Source: Streptomyces sabulosicollis
Lineage (GTDB): Bacteria > Actinomycetota > Actinomycetes > Streptomycetales > Streptomycetaceae
Length of the DNA stretch: 49,890 nt
Direction of reading: 5' to 3'
Assembly: GCF_016103465.1 (NCBI RefSeq)
Contig: NZ_JAEEAP010000012.1
Coordinates: forward strand, 1 to 49,890
Below the pieces are notes generated by a model, which saw only the letters and a program-made list of their open reading frames with translations, was not told where the DNA came from and made no database searches. The first letter of the stretch is position 1; every line of letters starts with the position of its first letter. This document shows, piece after piece, positions 24,925 through 32,967 of the stretch. The position numbers and the translations under genes are program-made.

Positions 24925-25929
24925 ATGAGCGACGCACCCGGCTTCACCTCCAGACGCGGTCTCAGCAGACGGCTCTTCACCGGCGGCGCGGCCGCCGCGG
25001 CCGTCGGACCGCTGGCCCTCACCTCCCCCGCCGCCGCGAAGGCGCCGAAGGCCCCGTCCGGCGGGGTCAGAACGGCGACCGCCGGCGGTGCCGTCCGCCA
25101 TCTCAAGCTCTACGCGGAGAAGCTGCCGGACGGATCGATGGGCTACGGGCTCGAGAAGGGCAAGGCCAGCATCCCCGGTCCGCTGATCGAGCTGACCGAG
25201 GGCGACACCCTGCACATCGAGTTCGAGAACACCATGGACGTCACGGCCAGCCTCCATGTGCACGGCCTGGACTACGACGTGGCCAGCGACGGCACCCAGC
25301 TCAACCGCAGCGCCGTGGAGCCGGGCGGCACCCGCACCTACACCTGGCGCACCCACGCCCCGGGCAAGCGCGCCGACGGCACCTGGCGGCCGGGCAGCGC
25401 GGGCTACTGGCACTACCACGACCACGCGGTGGGCACCCCGCACGGCACCGGCGGCCTCCGGAAGGGGCTGTACGGACCGGTGGTGGTGCGGCGGGCCGGC
25501 GACATCCTGCCGGACAAGCAGTTCACGATCGTCTTCAACGACATGACGATCAACAACAAGGCGGGGCATGACGCCCCCGAGTTCCGGGCCACGGTGGGCG
25601 ACCGCGTCGAGATCATCATGATCACCCACGGCGAGTACTACCACACCTTCCATATGCACGGGCACCGCTGGGCGGACAACCGCACCGGGCTGCTGGAGGG
25701 CCCGGACGATGTGAGCCGGATCATCGACAACAAGATCACCGGGCCCGCCGACTCCTTCGGCTTCCAGGTGATCGCCGGGGAGAACGTCGGCGCGGGCGCC
25801 TGGATGTACCACTGCCACGTCCAGAGCCACTCCGACATGGGCATGGCCGGGCTGTTCCTGGTCGCCAAGGCCGATGGCACCATCCCCGGCTATGACCCGC
25901 ACCGGCTGTCCGCGCACCGCCCGGGATAG
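24925..25929 (+). CDS. Two-domain small laccase (multicopper oxidase), Tat-exported
   Basis: A 334-residue multicopper oxidase of the Streptomyces small-laccase type, which works as a trimer. The start at ATG 24925 follows GGGAG. A twin-arginine signal (LSRRLFTGG, Arg15-Arg16) precedes the mature enzyme, so it is exported folded. Copper motifs are complete: HVHG (111-114), HYHDH (163-167), HTFHMHGH (240-247) and [12 protein letters not shown] with Cys297, His302 and Met307, the same spacing as known small laccases. It oxidises phenols or other donors and reduces oxygen to water. Divergence from a copper-domain/sugar-dehydrogenase operon suggests it may be the terminal oxidase of that system. 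Confidence 0.94.
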   Translation: MSDAPGFTSRRGLSRRLFTGGAAAAAVGPLALTSPAAAKAPKAPSGGVRTATAGGAVRHLKLYAEKLPDGSMGYGLEKGKASIPGPLIELTEGDTLHIEFENTMDVTASLHVHGLDYDVASDGTQLNRSAVEPGGTRTYTWRTHAPGKRADGTWRPGSAGYWHYHDHAVGTPHGTGGLRKGLYGPVVVRRAGDILPDKQFTIVFNDMTINNKAGHDAPEFRATVGDRVEIIMITHGEYYHTFHMHGHRWADNRTGLLEGPDDVSRIIDNKITGPADSFGFQVIAGENVGAGAWMYHCHVQSHSDMGMAGLFLVAKADGTIPGYDPHRLSAHRPG

Positions 25930-25943
25930 CCGCCGGAGCGACA

Positions 25944-25982
25944 GGGACGGGGCGGGCCGCCGGGCCCGCCCCGTCCCCTTTT
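25944..25982 (+). terminator. Strong intrinsic terminator after laccase gene
   Basis: GGGACGGGGCGGGC (25944-25957) pairs perfectly with GCCCGCCCCGTCCC (25964-25977) around a 6-nt loop, followed by CTTTT. Confidence 0.88.
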
Positions 25983-26020
25983 CCGCCCCGTTCTGCCCCC
26001 GTTCCCCCGTTTTCCGCCGT

Positions 26021-26050
26021 CTTCTGCCGTCTTCTGCCGTCTTCTGCCGT
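26021..26050. repeat. 10-bp tandem repeat CTTCTGCCGT x3
   Basis: Three exact copies at 26021-26030, 26031-26040 and 26041-26050, with decayed copies (TTCCGCCGT, CCCCGTTCTG) to the left. The last copy touches the stop codon of the S1 protease gene. Confidence 0.85.
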
Positions 26051-27243
26051 CAGGCGGTGTGCAGCCGCAGGCCGTACACCGACAGGATCTCGTTGACCGG
26101 CTGGTACCAGGTCTCGCCGCCGCTGGAGCAGTTGCCCCAGCCGCCGGAGGTCACGCCCTGCGCCTGGTCGCCGCTGATGAACGAGCCGCCGGAGTCGCCG
26201 CCCTCGGCGCAGACGCTGGTCTTGGTCATCTGGTACACGGCGCCCTGGCTGTAGTTCACCGTCTCGTTCTTGGCCAGGACCGTGCCGCAGTGCCAGTGGG
26301 TGGTGGAGCCGGAGCGGCAGATGGAGGCGCCGACCGGGGCCTCGGCGGAACCGCGGACCAGCTGGTCGGGCACGGTGCCCCAGCCGAGCACCACCGGCAC
26401 GGTCCACCAGCCGCTGCCGACGCTGACGTAGGCGTAGTCATTGCCGGGGAAGGAGGAGCCCTGGAAGTTGCCGATGTACGAGCCGTCCCAGCCGCTGACG
26501 GAGCCCCCCGCCTGGCCGCAGTGCCCGGCGGTGACGAAGCCGCCCTGGACCGAGAAACCTATGGAGCAGCGGACGTTGCCGGTGTAGTACGGGTCGCCGC
26601 CGACCGTGCCCGCGGCGAAGGTCGTCGGCGCCTGGGCGGGGGCCTTCTCGACGGTGACCGGCACCGTGGCCGAGCGCTTCGCCTCGCGCAGGAACGCACG
26701 GACGGCGGCGTCGCGTTCGCTCCCCTCGCGGACCCGGACCACGACGGCGCCCGCGCGCGGGTCGGTGCTCCAGCTGCTCACCCCGGCCGGGGCGGCCTGC
26801 TTCCGGGCCCGCTCATCGAGGCGCGCCTTGGCCGCGTCGAGCGCGCTGGCGCTGTGCTCGACGATCCGGGCGGTGGCGCCCGTGGCCCGTACCGAGGCGG
26901 CCCGCTCGGCGCTGGTGACGCCGACGACCAGCTTCCCGCTGCCCGCGTCGAACCACGAGCCGCCGTAGGACGCGCCCGCGGCACGCTTGGCCTCGGGCTC
27001 CAGCCTCATGGCGGCGGCCTCCTGGCTCAGCCGCTCCCGCGCCTGGTCGGCGGTGAGACCGAGGTCCCGGCCGAGCGCGCGGACGAGGGTGGTGGACGGC
27101 GCCGACGCGGCGGCGGGCTTCGCCGCGGGGGCGTCGGAGCCGGATGCCGCGGCGGCGGTCGAGAATGCCCCGCCGGCGCCCGAGAGGGCGCCGAGGACGA
27201 GGAGTGCGGACAGTCCGGCACGGACAACGGGCTTCCGTCTCAT
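26050..27243 (-). CDS. Secreted S1-family serine protease (streptogrisin / alpha-lytic type)
   Basis: A 397-residue pre-pro-protease. A signal peptide (LSALLVLGALSGAGGAF) is followed by a pro-region with two alpha-lytic-like foldase segments (residues about 50-200: RLSQEAAAMRLE, SYGGSWFDAGSGKLVVGVT, then ARAGAVVV-type repeats). The mature chymotrypsin-fold domain starts near 212. The triad is intact: His241 in TAGHC, Asp269 in NDYAYV and Ser351 in GDSGGS. Six cysteines in CSIGF, HCG, CRSG, HCGT, VCAEGG and NCSSGG can form three disulfides. AAGGGG precedes the ATG. The gene stands alone; a possible LacI-type operator lies upstream at 27271-27284. Confidence 0.93.
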   Translation of the reverse strand: MRRKPVVRAGLSALLVLGALSGAGGAFSTAAAASGSDAPAAKPAAASAPSTTLVRALGRDLGLTADQARERLSQEAAAMRLEPEAKRAAGASYGGSWFDAGSGKLVVGVTSAERAASVRATGATARIVEHSASALDAAKARLDERARKQAAPAGVSSWSTDPRAGAVVVRVREGSERDAAVRAFLREAKRSATVPVTVEKAPAQAPTTFAAGTVGGDPYYTGNVRCSIGFSVQGGFVTAGHCGQAGGSVSGWDGSYIGNFQGSSFPGNDYAYVSVGSGWWTVPVVLGWGTVPDQLVRGSAEAPVGASICRSGSTTHWHCGTVLAKNETVNYSQGAVYQMTKTSVCAEGGDSGGSFISGDQAQGVTSGGWGNCSSGGETWYQPVNEILSVYGLRLHTA

Positions 27244-27270
27244 GGAAGTTCCCCTTCTGCTCGGCAGATG

Positions 27271-27284
27271 AGAGCGCTTTCACG
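27271..27284. promoter_or_regulatory. Candidate LacI-type operator upstream of protease gene
   Basis: GAGAGCGCTTTCAC carries the AGCGCT core seen in Streptomyces LacI-family operators such as the CebR site, about 30-40 bp before the protease start. The match is partial. Confidence 0.3.
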
Positions 27285-27332
27285 TGTCGATCGCGCAGAG
27301 CCTAGCGAGCCACCGGGGAAAGTCCAGACCAA

Positions 27333-27352
27333 GACCGTGATCGGTCACGGTC
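27333..27352. promoter_or_regulatory. 20-bp inverted repeat between GntR and protease genes
   Basis: GACCGTGA and TCACGGTC (27333-27340, 27345-27352) flank TCGG. It lies just after the GntR stop and before the protease promoter on the same strand, so it may be an operator or a weak terminator; no T run follows. Confidence 0.45.
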
Positions 27353-27373
27353 GGGCACGAGGCCGCGCTGCGC

Positions 27374-28084
27374 TCAAGGGGCTTCCTCCGGATTCCAGTT
27401 GAGCAGCCGCACCTGGGCGACGGTGCGGACATGGCGGCGCATGGCCGCGGCGGCCGCCTTCGGGCGGCGCTCGGCGATCGCGTCCAGGATGCGCTGGTGC
27501 TGGGCGAGCGACCGCCGCGGGCGGCCGGGCTGGCGCAGCGACTCCTCCCGGCTCTCGGCGATCTGGTCGGCGATCGACCGCATGAACTCGGCGAGCAGCG
27601 GGCTGTGCGCGGCCGCGGTGACGGCGGCGTGGAAGCGGCGGTCGCCCTCGACGCCATGGCGGTCGGACTCGATCTCGTCCTCCATCCAGAGCAGGGCCTG
27701 CTGGAGGGCCATGAGGTCGTCGTCGGTGCGGCGCTCGGCGGCGAGTTCGGCCAGCTTGGTCTCCAACGCCTCGCGGGCGTCGAGCACATCGGGCAGCCGG
27801 CGGCGGCGCTCCACCAGCCGCTCGACGGGCTCGGTGTCGAGGCTGTCGCGCAGCAGGCACATCCCGCCGCCCTGGCGCACCTCGACGAGCCCCTGCACCT
27901 CGAGGACGACGATGGCCTGCTTGACGGAGGCGCGGCTGATGCCGAGGCGCTGGGCAAGCTCGCGCTCGGTGGGCAGCCGGTCGCCCGCCTTCAGCCCGCC
28001 CTCCTCGACGTAGGCGCGCAGCCGCTCCAGCACCTGCTCGTACAGGCGCTGACGGTTCATCGGGCGCAGCGCGTCCTCGACCAT
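27374..28084 (-). CDS. GntR/FadR-family transcriptional regulator
   Basis: A 236-residue regulator. The N-terminal winged helix (residues 8-75) reads LYEQVLERLRAYVEEG, then LPTERELAQRLGISRASVKQAIVVLE and the GLVEVRQGGG wing. The all-helical FCD effector domain follows with an ALETKLAELAAER helix, DRRFHAAVTAAAHSPLL and HQRILDAI, where acidic and His residues bind metal and carboxylate effectors. I chose ATG 28084 because GGGGGGAG sits 6 nt upstream; ATG 28099 lacks a site. Divergence from a MatC-type carrier with a perfect palindrome between them implies control of dicarboxylate or related carboxylate uptake. Confidence 0.92.
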   Translation of the reverse strand: MVEDALRPMNRQRLYEQVLERLRAYVEEGGLKAGDRLPTERELAQRLGISRASVKQAIVVLEVQGLVEVRQGGGMCLLRDSLDTEPVERLVERRRRLPDVLDAREALETKLAELAAERRTDDDLMALQQALLWMEDEIESDRHGVEGDRRFHAAVTAAAHSPLLAEFMRSIADQIAESREESLRQPGRPRRSLAQHQRILDAIAERRPKAAAAAMRRHVRTVAQVRLLNWNPEEAP

Positions 28085-28177
28085 ACGGGCTCCCCCCATC
28101 GCGGTTTGTGATGGCCCCGATTCGCAGCGTAGCACCGGGTGGCCGGACGGTGTGGTGGTTGTGCGGTCCGGTGGAGC

Positions 28178-28200
28178 ATTGGTCAATTGGCTGAGCCAAT
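28178..28200. promoter_or_regulatory. Candidate GntR operator: ATTGGCT-G-AGCCAAT palindrome
   Basis: A perfect 15-bp palindrome at 28186-28200 overlaps a second inverted element ATTGGTCAAT at 28178-28187. It is AT-richer than its surroundings and lies 101 bp upstream of the regulator start and 116 bp before the carrier gene, well placed to control both. Confidence 0.6.
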
Positions 28201-28316
28201 CTGCCACCGATGTCTTGACGGCCGAACCGCCCGGCCCGCAACGTGAGTCAGCCAGCAGGCCACTTGGCCCGACCGTCCCCGGTCCGCCGACCGGGTCCCC
28301 GTGACGGGAGCGCTCG

Positions 28317-29588
28317 ATGTCCGACGAATTGATCTCGATACTCGTGCTGGTGGTGGTCTTCGTCATCGCCACCACCAGGTCGATCAACATGGGCGCCCTG
28401 TCCTTCGCCGCCGCCTTCGGCGTGGGCGAGCTGGTCGCCGACTTCAGCGCGGACCACATCTTCGCCGGATTCCCGGGCGATCTGTTCGTGGTGCTGGTGG
28501 GGGTCACGTATCTGTTCGCCCTCGCCCGGGCCAACGGCACCACGGACTGGCTGGTGCACGCCTCGATCCGGCTGGTGGGCGGGCGGGTCGCGCTGATCCC
28601 GTGGGTGATGTTCGCGATCAGCGGGGCGCTGACCGCGATCGGGGCGGTGAGCCCGGCGGCGGTCGCGATCGTCGCCCCTCTCGCGCTCTCCTTCGCCGCG
28701 CGGTACCAGATCAGCCCGCTGCTGATGGGTGCCATGGTGGTGCACGGCTCCCAGGGCGGCGGTTTCTCCCCGATCAGCATCTACGGATCGATCGTCAACG
28801 GCATCGTGGACCGGGAGAAGCTCCCCGGCAACGAGATCACGCTGTTCCTCGCGAGCCTGGTGGTCAACCTGATCATCGCCGCCGTCGTCTTCGTCGTCTG
28901 CGGCGGGCTGAAGCTCCCCAGGACCGCCGTCCGCGCCGGGGAGGAACGGGAGGACGGGGCGGAGGAGGCACCGGCCGACGCGGAGGGCCGTCTCACCCCG
29001 GCCCGTATCGCCACGCTGGCCGCGCTGGTGGCGCTGGTGGTCGCGGTGCTCGCCTTCGACCTGGACGCCGGGCTCACCGCGATCACCCTCGCCGTGGCCC
29101 TGAGCGTCTTCTGGCCGGACCACGGCAAGAAGGCCGTGAACGAGGTCACCTGGCCCACCGTGCTGCTGATCTGCGGTGTGCTCACCTATGTCGGGGTGCT
29201 GGACGAGATGGGCACCATCGACTACGCGGGCAAGGCGGTCAGCGACATCGGGGTTCCGCTGCTCGCCGCCCTGCTGCTCTGCTACATCGGCGCGATCGTC
29301 TCCGCCTTCGCCTCCTCGGTGGGCATCATGGGCGCGCTGATCCCGCTCGCCGTTCCCTTCCTCGCGCAGGGCGACATCGGCGCGGTGGGGATGATCGCGG
29401 CCCTCGCGGTGTCGGCCACCGTGGTCGACGTCAGCCCCTTCTCGACCAACGGGGCGCTGGTGCTGGCCAACGCGCCGGATGTGGACCGGGACCGGTTCTT
29501 CCGGCAGCTGATGGTCTACGGCGGGATCATGGTGGTCGCGGTGCCGCCGGTCGTCTGGCTGGCGATGGTGGTCCCCGGCCTCGGGTGA
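28317..29588 (+). CDS. MatC-type dicarboxylate carrier / SLC13-like ion transporter
   Basis: A 423-residue membrane protein with about 11-12 hydrophobic helices. The N-terminal part matches the dicarboxylate carrier MatC N-terminal domain pattern (NMGALSFAAAFGVG, FVVLVGVTYLFALARANGT) and contains the substrate/ion loop ISPLLMGAMVVHGSQGGGFSPIS. A charged cytoplasmic loop at residues about 200-225 splits the two halves, and the second half repeats the SSVGIMGALIPLAVP and SPFSTNGAL loops. MatC relatives carry malonate or other dicarboxylates. No malonyl-CoA synthetase or decarboxylase is adjacent, so the substrate is open. GGGAG lies 6 nt before the ATG. Confidence 0.88.
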   Translation: MSDELISILVLVVVFVIATTRSINMGALSFAAAFGVGELVADFSADHIFAGFPGDLFVVLVGVTYLFALARANGTTDWLVHASIRLVGGRVALIPWVMFAISGALTAIGAVSPAAVAIVAPLALSFAARYQISPLLMGAMVVHGSQGGGFSPISIYGSIVNGIVDREKLPGNEITLFLASLVVNLIIAAVVFVVCGGLKLPRTAVRAGEEREDGAEEAPADAEGRLTPARIATLAALVALVVAVLAFDLDAGLTAITLAVALSVFWPDHGKKAVNEVTWPTVLLICGVLTYVGVLDEMGTIDYAGKAVSDIGVPLLAALLLCYIGAIVSAFASSVGIMGALIPLAVPFLAQGDIGAVGMIAALAVSATVVDVSPFSTNGALVLANAPDVDRDRFFRQLMVYGGIMVVAVPPVVWLAMVVPGLG

Positions 29589-29621
29589 GCGGGCCGACGG
29601 GCCCTCGGCCCGGGCGCCGCT

Positions 29622-29764
29622 CCCGGAACGCGGGCTCGGCCCGGTGGCCGGGAGGACGGGCCTCAGCCCGGTGGCAGCGGAACGCGGGCTCAGCCCGGTG
29701 GCCCGGAACGCGGGCTCAGCCCGGTGGCCCGGAACGCGGGCTCAGCCCGGTGGCAGCGGAACCC
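29622..29764. repeat. Tandem array, five 26-27 bp units plus a partial sixth
   Basis: Units begin at 29622, 29649, 29676, 29703 and 29729 with consensus CCGGAACGCGGGCTCAGCCC followed by GGTGGC; a partial unit starts at 29755. Each carries a 13-bp palindrome CGGGCTCAGCCCG (variant in units 1 and 2). The array fills the gap between convergent genes, and the stop codon of the GH65 gene lies in unit 5. It may act as a multi-hairpin bidirectional terminator. Confidence 0.85.
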
Positions 29765-32159
29765 AGTGGGACTCGCCCGGGGCGACGGTCAGCGCACGGT
29801 CGGCGAGCCGCACCTCGATCGGGCACTCCTCCGAATCCGGCACGCTGATCCACAGCCCCCCGGCCCGCACCCGCAGAGCGACGCCCCAGTGGCCGCGGTA
29901 GCGCATCGAGAACCGGTACTCCGACAGCCCGGCCGGCTCCGGCAGTGGCACCGGGTCCAGCCACAGGGCGTCCTCACGGGTCTCCAGCCCGGTCAGGCCG
30001 CGCTGCACCAGGTCGAGGGTGCCGCCCATGGCGCCCAGGTGGATGCCCTCGCCGGTGGTGCCGCCCTGGACGTCCGCCACATCGCCGAGCAGCGCCTCCT
30101 GGCAGTACCGCCACGCCTCGGCCCGGCGCGCCCGCGCCAGCACCCAGCCGTGCACCAGCTCGCTGAGGGTCGAACCGTGGCTGGTCCTGGACAGGTAGTA
30201 CGCGACGGTGGCCCGCCAGACGTCGTCGTCCAGGACGTAGCCGAGCCGCCGGAAGAGGCCCGACAGCTCGGCGGGGCGGAAGAGATAGCCGAGCATCAGC
30301 GCGTCGGCCTGCTTGGAGACCTGGTAGCGGTTGACGGAGTCGCCCTCAAACTCCAGGATCCGGTCCATCCGGCGGATGTCGTCGTAGCGGGCGCGGTAGC
30401 CGTCCCAGTCGAGCTCGGCCAGCTCTCCGTAGCCGTCGAACTGGCTGATGACGCCCTGGTGGAAGGGGACCAGCAGCCGCCGTGAGACGTCCTCCCAGCG
30501 CTCCGGCTCCGCGCGGTCCAGGCCCACCCGCTCGAACAGCTCCCGGCGGCGCGGCTCGGGCAGGGTCCGTGCCAGCTCCAGGGCCCGGTCGAGCACCCAG
30601 GCGGCGGTGACGTTGGTGTACGCGTTGTCGTCGATCCCGGGGCGGTCGGCGCCCGGATAGCCGTCGTGGTACTCATCGGGCCCGACCACCCCGCGGATGC
30701 GGTACCGCCCCCGCTCCGGATCGAGCACCGCGGTGTCCGCCCAGAAGCGGGCGATCTGGATCAGCATCTCGGCGCCCTTGGTGTGCAGGAATTCGGTGTC
30801 GCCGCTGGCCTGGCAGTACTGCCACACGTTGTACGCCACCGCCGAGCCCACATGGTGCTGCAGCCGGGAGTTGTCCGGCAGCCAGCGGCCGGAGCGCGGG
30901 TTCAGGTGCAGGGTCTGGGTCTCCTCGCGCCCGTCGCTGCCGCTCTGCCAGGGGTACATCGCCCCGGCCCGCCCGGCGTCCGCGGCGGCGCGGCACGCCT
31001 GGGGCAGCCGCCGGTGGCGGTACTGCAGCAGGGCCCGGGACACCTCGGGGAAGTGGAGGTTCAGATAGGGCAGTACGAACAGCTCGTCCCAGAACACATG
31101 TCCGCGGTACGCCTCGCCGTGCAGGCCCCGGGCGGGGACACCCACGTCGAACTCCGCGGTGTGCGGGGAGAGCGTCTGCAGGATGTGGAACAGGTGCAGC
31201 CGCAGGATGTGGCCCGCCGCGCCGGGGACCTCCAACGCCGCCTCCCGCCACAGGTGTTCCCACGCGGTGCGGTGGGAGGCGAGCAGCTTGCCGAACTCCG
31301 GCGCGCGGCCCACCCCGTCGAGGGCGGCCTGGGCCGGATCGCTGATCGCGGGGTCCTTGGAGGTGTACAGCGCCACGGTCTTCTCGACGGTGGCGGGAGC
31401 GTCCGGTGCGACCGGCACGGCCAGGGTGCGCAGCGCCGCGCTGGGGGTGAGCCGCTGCCCGGTGCCGGTGGGCGCCCCGCCGCTGACCGCCAGGGTGCGC
31501 GCGGCCATGGCCACGCGCACCTCGGAGCTGGTGGTGCGGCAGCTCAGCCATACGGTGTCGGGGCCCGCGGCACCGGTGCGGTGGTCGACGAGATGGCGGC
31601 CGGCCAGCGCGCCGTAGCGGGCCACGCCGGTGTTGGCCACGGCACCGTCGAGCCCCGACTCCAGCTCGACGGTGCCGGACCAGCCCTCGGCCCGGAAGGT
31701 GGTCCGCATGGCCGCCAGATGCGGGTCCCCCATGTGGACGAGCCGCTGCTGTTCGACGTGGAGCACCCGGCCGTGGCCGTAGCTGAACCGCAGCCGCCGC
31801 ACGAGGGTGCCGTGCCGCAGGTCGAGGGTCTGCCGGTAGCCGGTGAGCTCGTCGCCGTCGGGGGTGAGCCAGCCGCCGGGGACCGCGGGCCGGTCCGGGT
31901 CGCGGACGCGGTAGCGCAGGGGCAGCCAGTTCGGCAGGTTGACCATGTCCTCGTTCTCGACCTGGCGTCCGCCGACCACCGAGGTCAGCCGGTTGTAGCA
32001 GCCCGCCACATAGGTGCCCGGGTAGTGGGTGTCATCGGCGGCCGTCTCGGGGGCCGCGCCCCGGGTGGCGACATAGCCGTTGCCGAGCGTGCACAGCGAC
32101 TCCCGCAACCGCTCCTCGCCGGGCTCGTAGCCCTCGTACTCCCACACCCAGTCCGACAC
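29742..32159 (-). CDS. GH65 family glycoside phosphorylase/hydrolase
   Basis: An 805-residue cytoplasmic enzyme, full length for GH65 (maltose, kojibiose, nigerose or trehalose phosphorylases and related hydrolases). The N-terminal super-sandwich domain opens with WVWEYEGYEPGEERLRESL; the (alpha/alpha)6 barrel has HVFWDELFVLPYLN, and the general-acid Glu496 lies in VVGPDEYHDG, followed by DDNAYTNVTAAWVL. The phosphate-loop elements SKQADALML and SRTSHGSTLSELVH are present, favouring phosphorolysis. The GTG start at 32159 has GAGGAGGAG somewhat far upstream (about 13 nt). No beta-phosphoglucomutase gene is adjacent, so disaccharide identity is unresolved. No signal peptide. Confidence 0.92.
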   Translation of the reverse strand: MSDWVWEYEGYEPGEERLRESLCTLGNGYVATRGAAPETAADDTHYPGTYVAGCYNRLTSVVGGRQVENEDMVNLPNWLPLRYRVRDPDRPAVPGGWLTPDGDELTGYRQTLDLRHGTLVRRLRFSYGHGRVLHVEQQRLVHMGDPHLAAMRTTFRAEGWSGTVELESGLDGAVANTGVARYGALAGRHLVDHRTGAAGPDTVWLSCRTTSSEVRVAMAARTLAVSGGAPTGTGQRLTPSAALRTLAVPVAPDAPATVEKTVALYTSKDPAISDPAQAALDGVGRAPEFGKLLASHRTAWEHLWREAALEVPGAAGHILRLHLFHILQTLSPHTAEFDVGVPARGLHGEAYRGHVFWDELFVLPYLNLHFPEVSRALLQYRHRRLPQACRAAADAGRAGAMYPWQSGSDGREETQTLHLNPRSGRWLPDNSRLQHHVGSAVAYNVWQYCQASGDTEFLHTKGAEMLIQIARFWADTAVLDPERGRYRIRGVVGPDEYHDGYPGADRPGIDDNAYTNVTAAWVLDRALELARTLPEPRRRELFERVGLDRAEPERWEDVSRRLLVPFHQGVISQFDGYGELAELDWDGYRARYDDIRRMDRILEFEGDSVNRYQVSKQADALMLGYLFRPAELSGLFRRLGYVLDDDVWRATVAYYLSRTSHGSTLSELVHGWVLARARRAEAWRYCQEALLGDVADVQGGTTGEGIHLGAMGGTLDLVQRGLTGLETREDALWLDPVPLPEPAGLSEYRFSMRYRGHWGVALRVRAGGLWISVPDSEECPIEVRLADRALTVAPGESHWVPLPPG

Positions 32160-32250
32160 GGCCGATCACCGGCTCTCCTCCTCGACGCCCCCATTGTGGT
32201 CCGGGCCGGAGGACTTCACCGGCTGCGCCGCGCCCCCGCGCGGCGCGCGC

Positions 32251-32706
32251 TCAGCAGTTCGTGTAGTCGACCCGGCTGTTGTTGTACGAGCAGGTGTCGA
32301 CTGTGGAGCCGCCGGTCTTGCGGAGGGTGGCCTTGTCGCGGTCGTTGTTCCAGACGTACGCCCGGCGGTCCTGGTACTTGGTGGCCGAGGTGTCGGAGCC
32401 GGAGCCGGTCCGGACGGTCACGGTCTTGCCCGCGCCGAGGGTGTAGCCGGGGAAGGTGTACTTGTGGTTGCTCGCGTCGACGAGCACCCAGCCCTTGAGG
32501 CTGACCCCGCGCGGGGTGGAGTTCTTGATCTGGACGTACTCGCCGTTGAGGCTGGAGTTGCTCCGGTTGTCCGTCCCGGGCGAGTCGTAGTAGATCTTGG
32601 AAAGGTGTACGGAGCCCGCGGCACCGGCCGGTGTGGCCGGGTACAGCAGGGCGATCGCGCAGCCGGCGGCGAGCGCCGCGCCGACGCGGGCGGTGTGTGC
32701 GGACAT
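32251..32706 (-). CDS. Small secreted lamin-tail-domain protein
   Basis: A 151-residue exported protein. A signal peptide (GAALAAGCAIALLYPATPAGA, cleavage near residue 30) precedes one lamin-tail domain, an Ig-like fold recognisable from LSKIYYDSPGTDNR, LNGEYVQIKN, VSLKGWVLVD and YTFPGYTLGAGKTVTV. The C-terminus holds two cysteines (DTCSYNN and the final Cys) that may form a disulfide. Such single-domain proteins are common in Streptomyces secretomes; the ligand is unknown. GGGGGGA precedes the ATG by about 5 nt. A very large hairpin sits 46-121 bp upstream. Confidence 0.88.
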   Translation of the reverse strand: MSAHTARVGAALAAGCAIALLYPATPAGAAGSVHLSKIYYDSPGTDNRSNSSLNGEYVQIKNSTPRGVSLKGWVLVDASNHKYTFPGYTLGAGKTVTVRTGSGSDTSATKYQDRRAYVWNNDRDKATLRKTGGSTVDTCSYNNSRVDYTNC

Positions 32707-32751
32707 GAGGTCCCCCCTTGCGTTGTCGCATGGTGAAGCAGTGGTAACGCA

Positions 32752-32827
32752 GGACGGACGGGCGGCCGCGCCCGAAGATGGTTTGGAGTCAGCGAGCTGA
32801 CTCCTTCGGTGCGGCCGTCCGTCCGTC
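32752..32827. terminator. Large nested hairpin between SDR and lamin-tail genes
   Basis: GGACGGACGGGCGGCCGC (32752-32769) pairs with 32811-32827 with one G-U pair; inside, CCGAAG (32772-32777) faces CTTCGG (32804-32809), and at the tip GGAGTCAGC (32785-32793) pairs with GCTGACTCC (32796-32804). It probably terminates the minus-strand SDR transcript but could lie in the leader of the lamin-tail gene. The rest of the 32707-32967 spacer shows nothing more. Confidence 0.7.
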
Positions 32828-32967
32828 TTCCCCCCACCTGTGTGGAGGACCAGAGTGGACCATGACTCGAAGGCGGCGGCAGGGCTGCGCGGCCCTTGCC
32901 CCAGGGCCGTACGGCCCCTAGCGCGGATCCGGTTCGCCGCCCCCGGGGCCTCCCGGGTGAGGCCGGG

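Noticed and set aside
28306-28318. CebR-like operator GGGAGCGCTC at the MatC start
   Set aside because: It coincides with the ribosome-binding site and start codon and matches only part of the consensus; chance similarity is likely.
27374-28780. N-terminal extension of the GntR regulator across the divergent spacer and into the MatC gene
   Set aside because: The helix-turn-helix begins right after ATG 28084, which has its own ribosome site; the extension is antisense to MatC.
29622-29764. CRISPR array
   Set aside because: Units are directly contiguous without unique spacers, and no cas genes are present.
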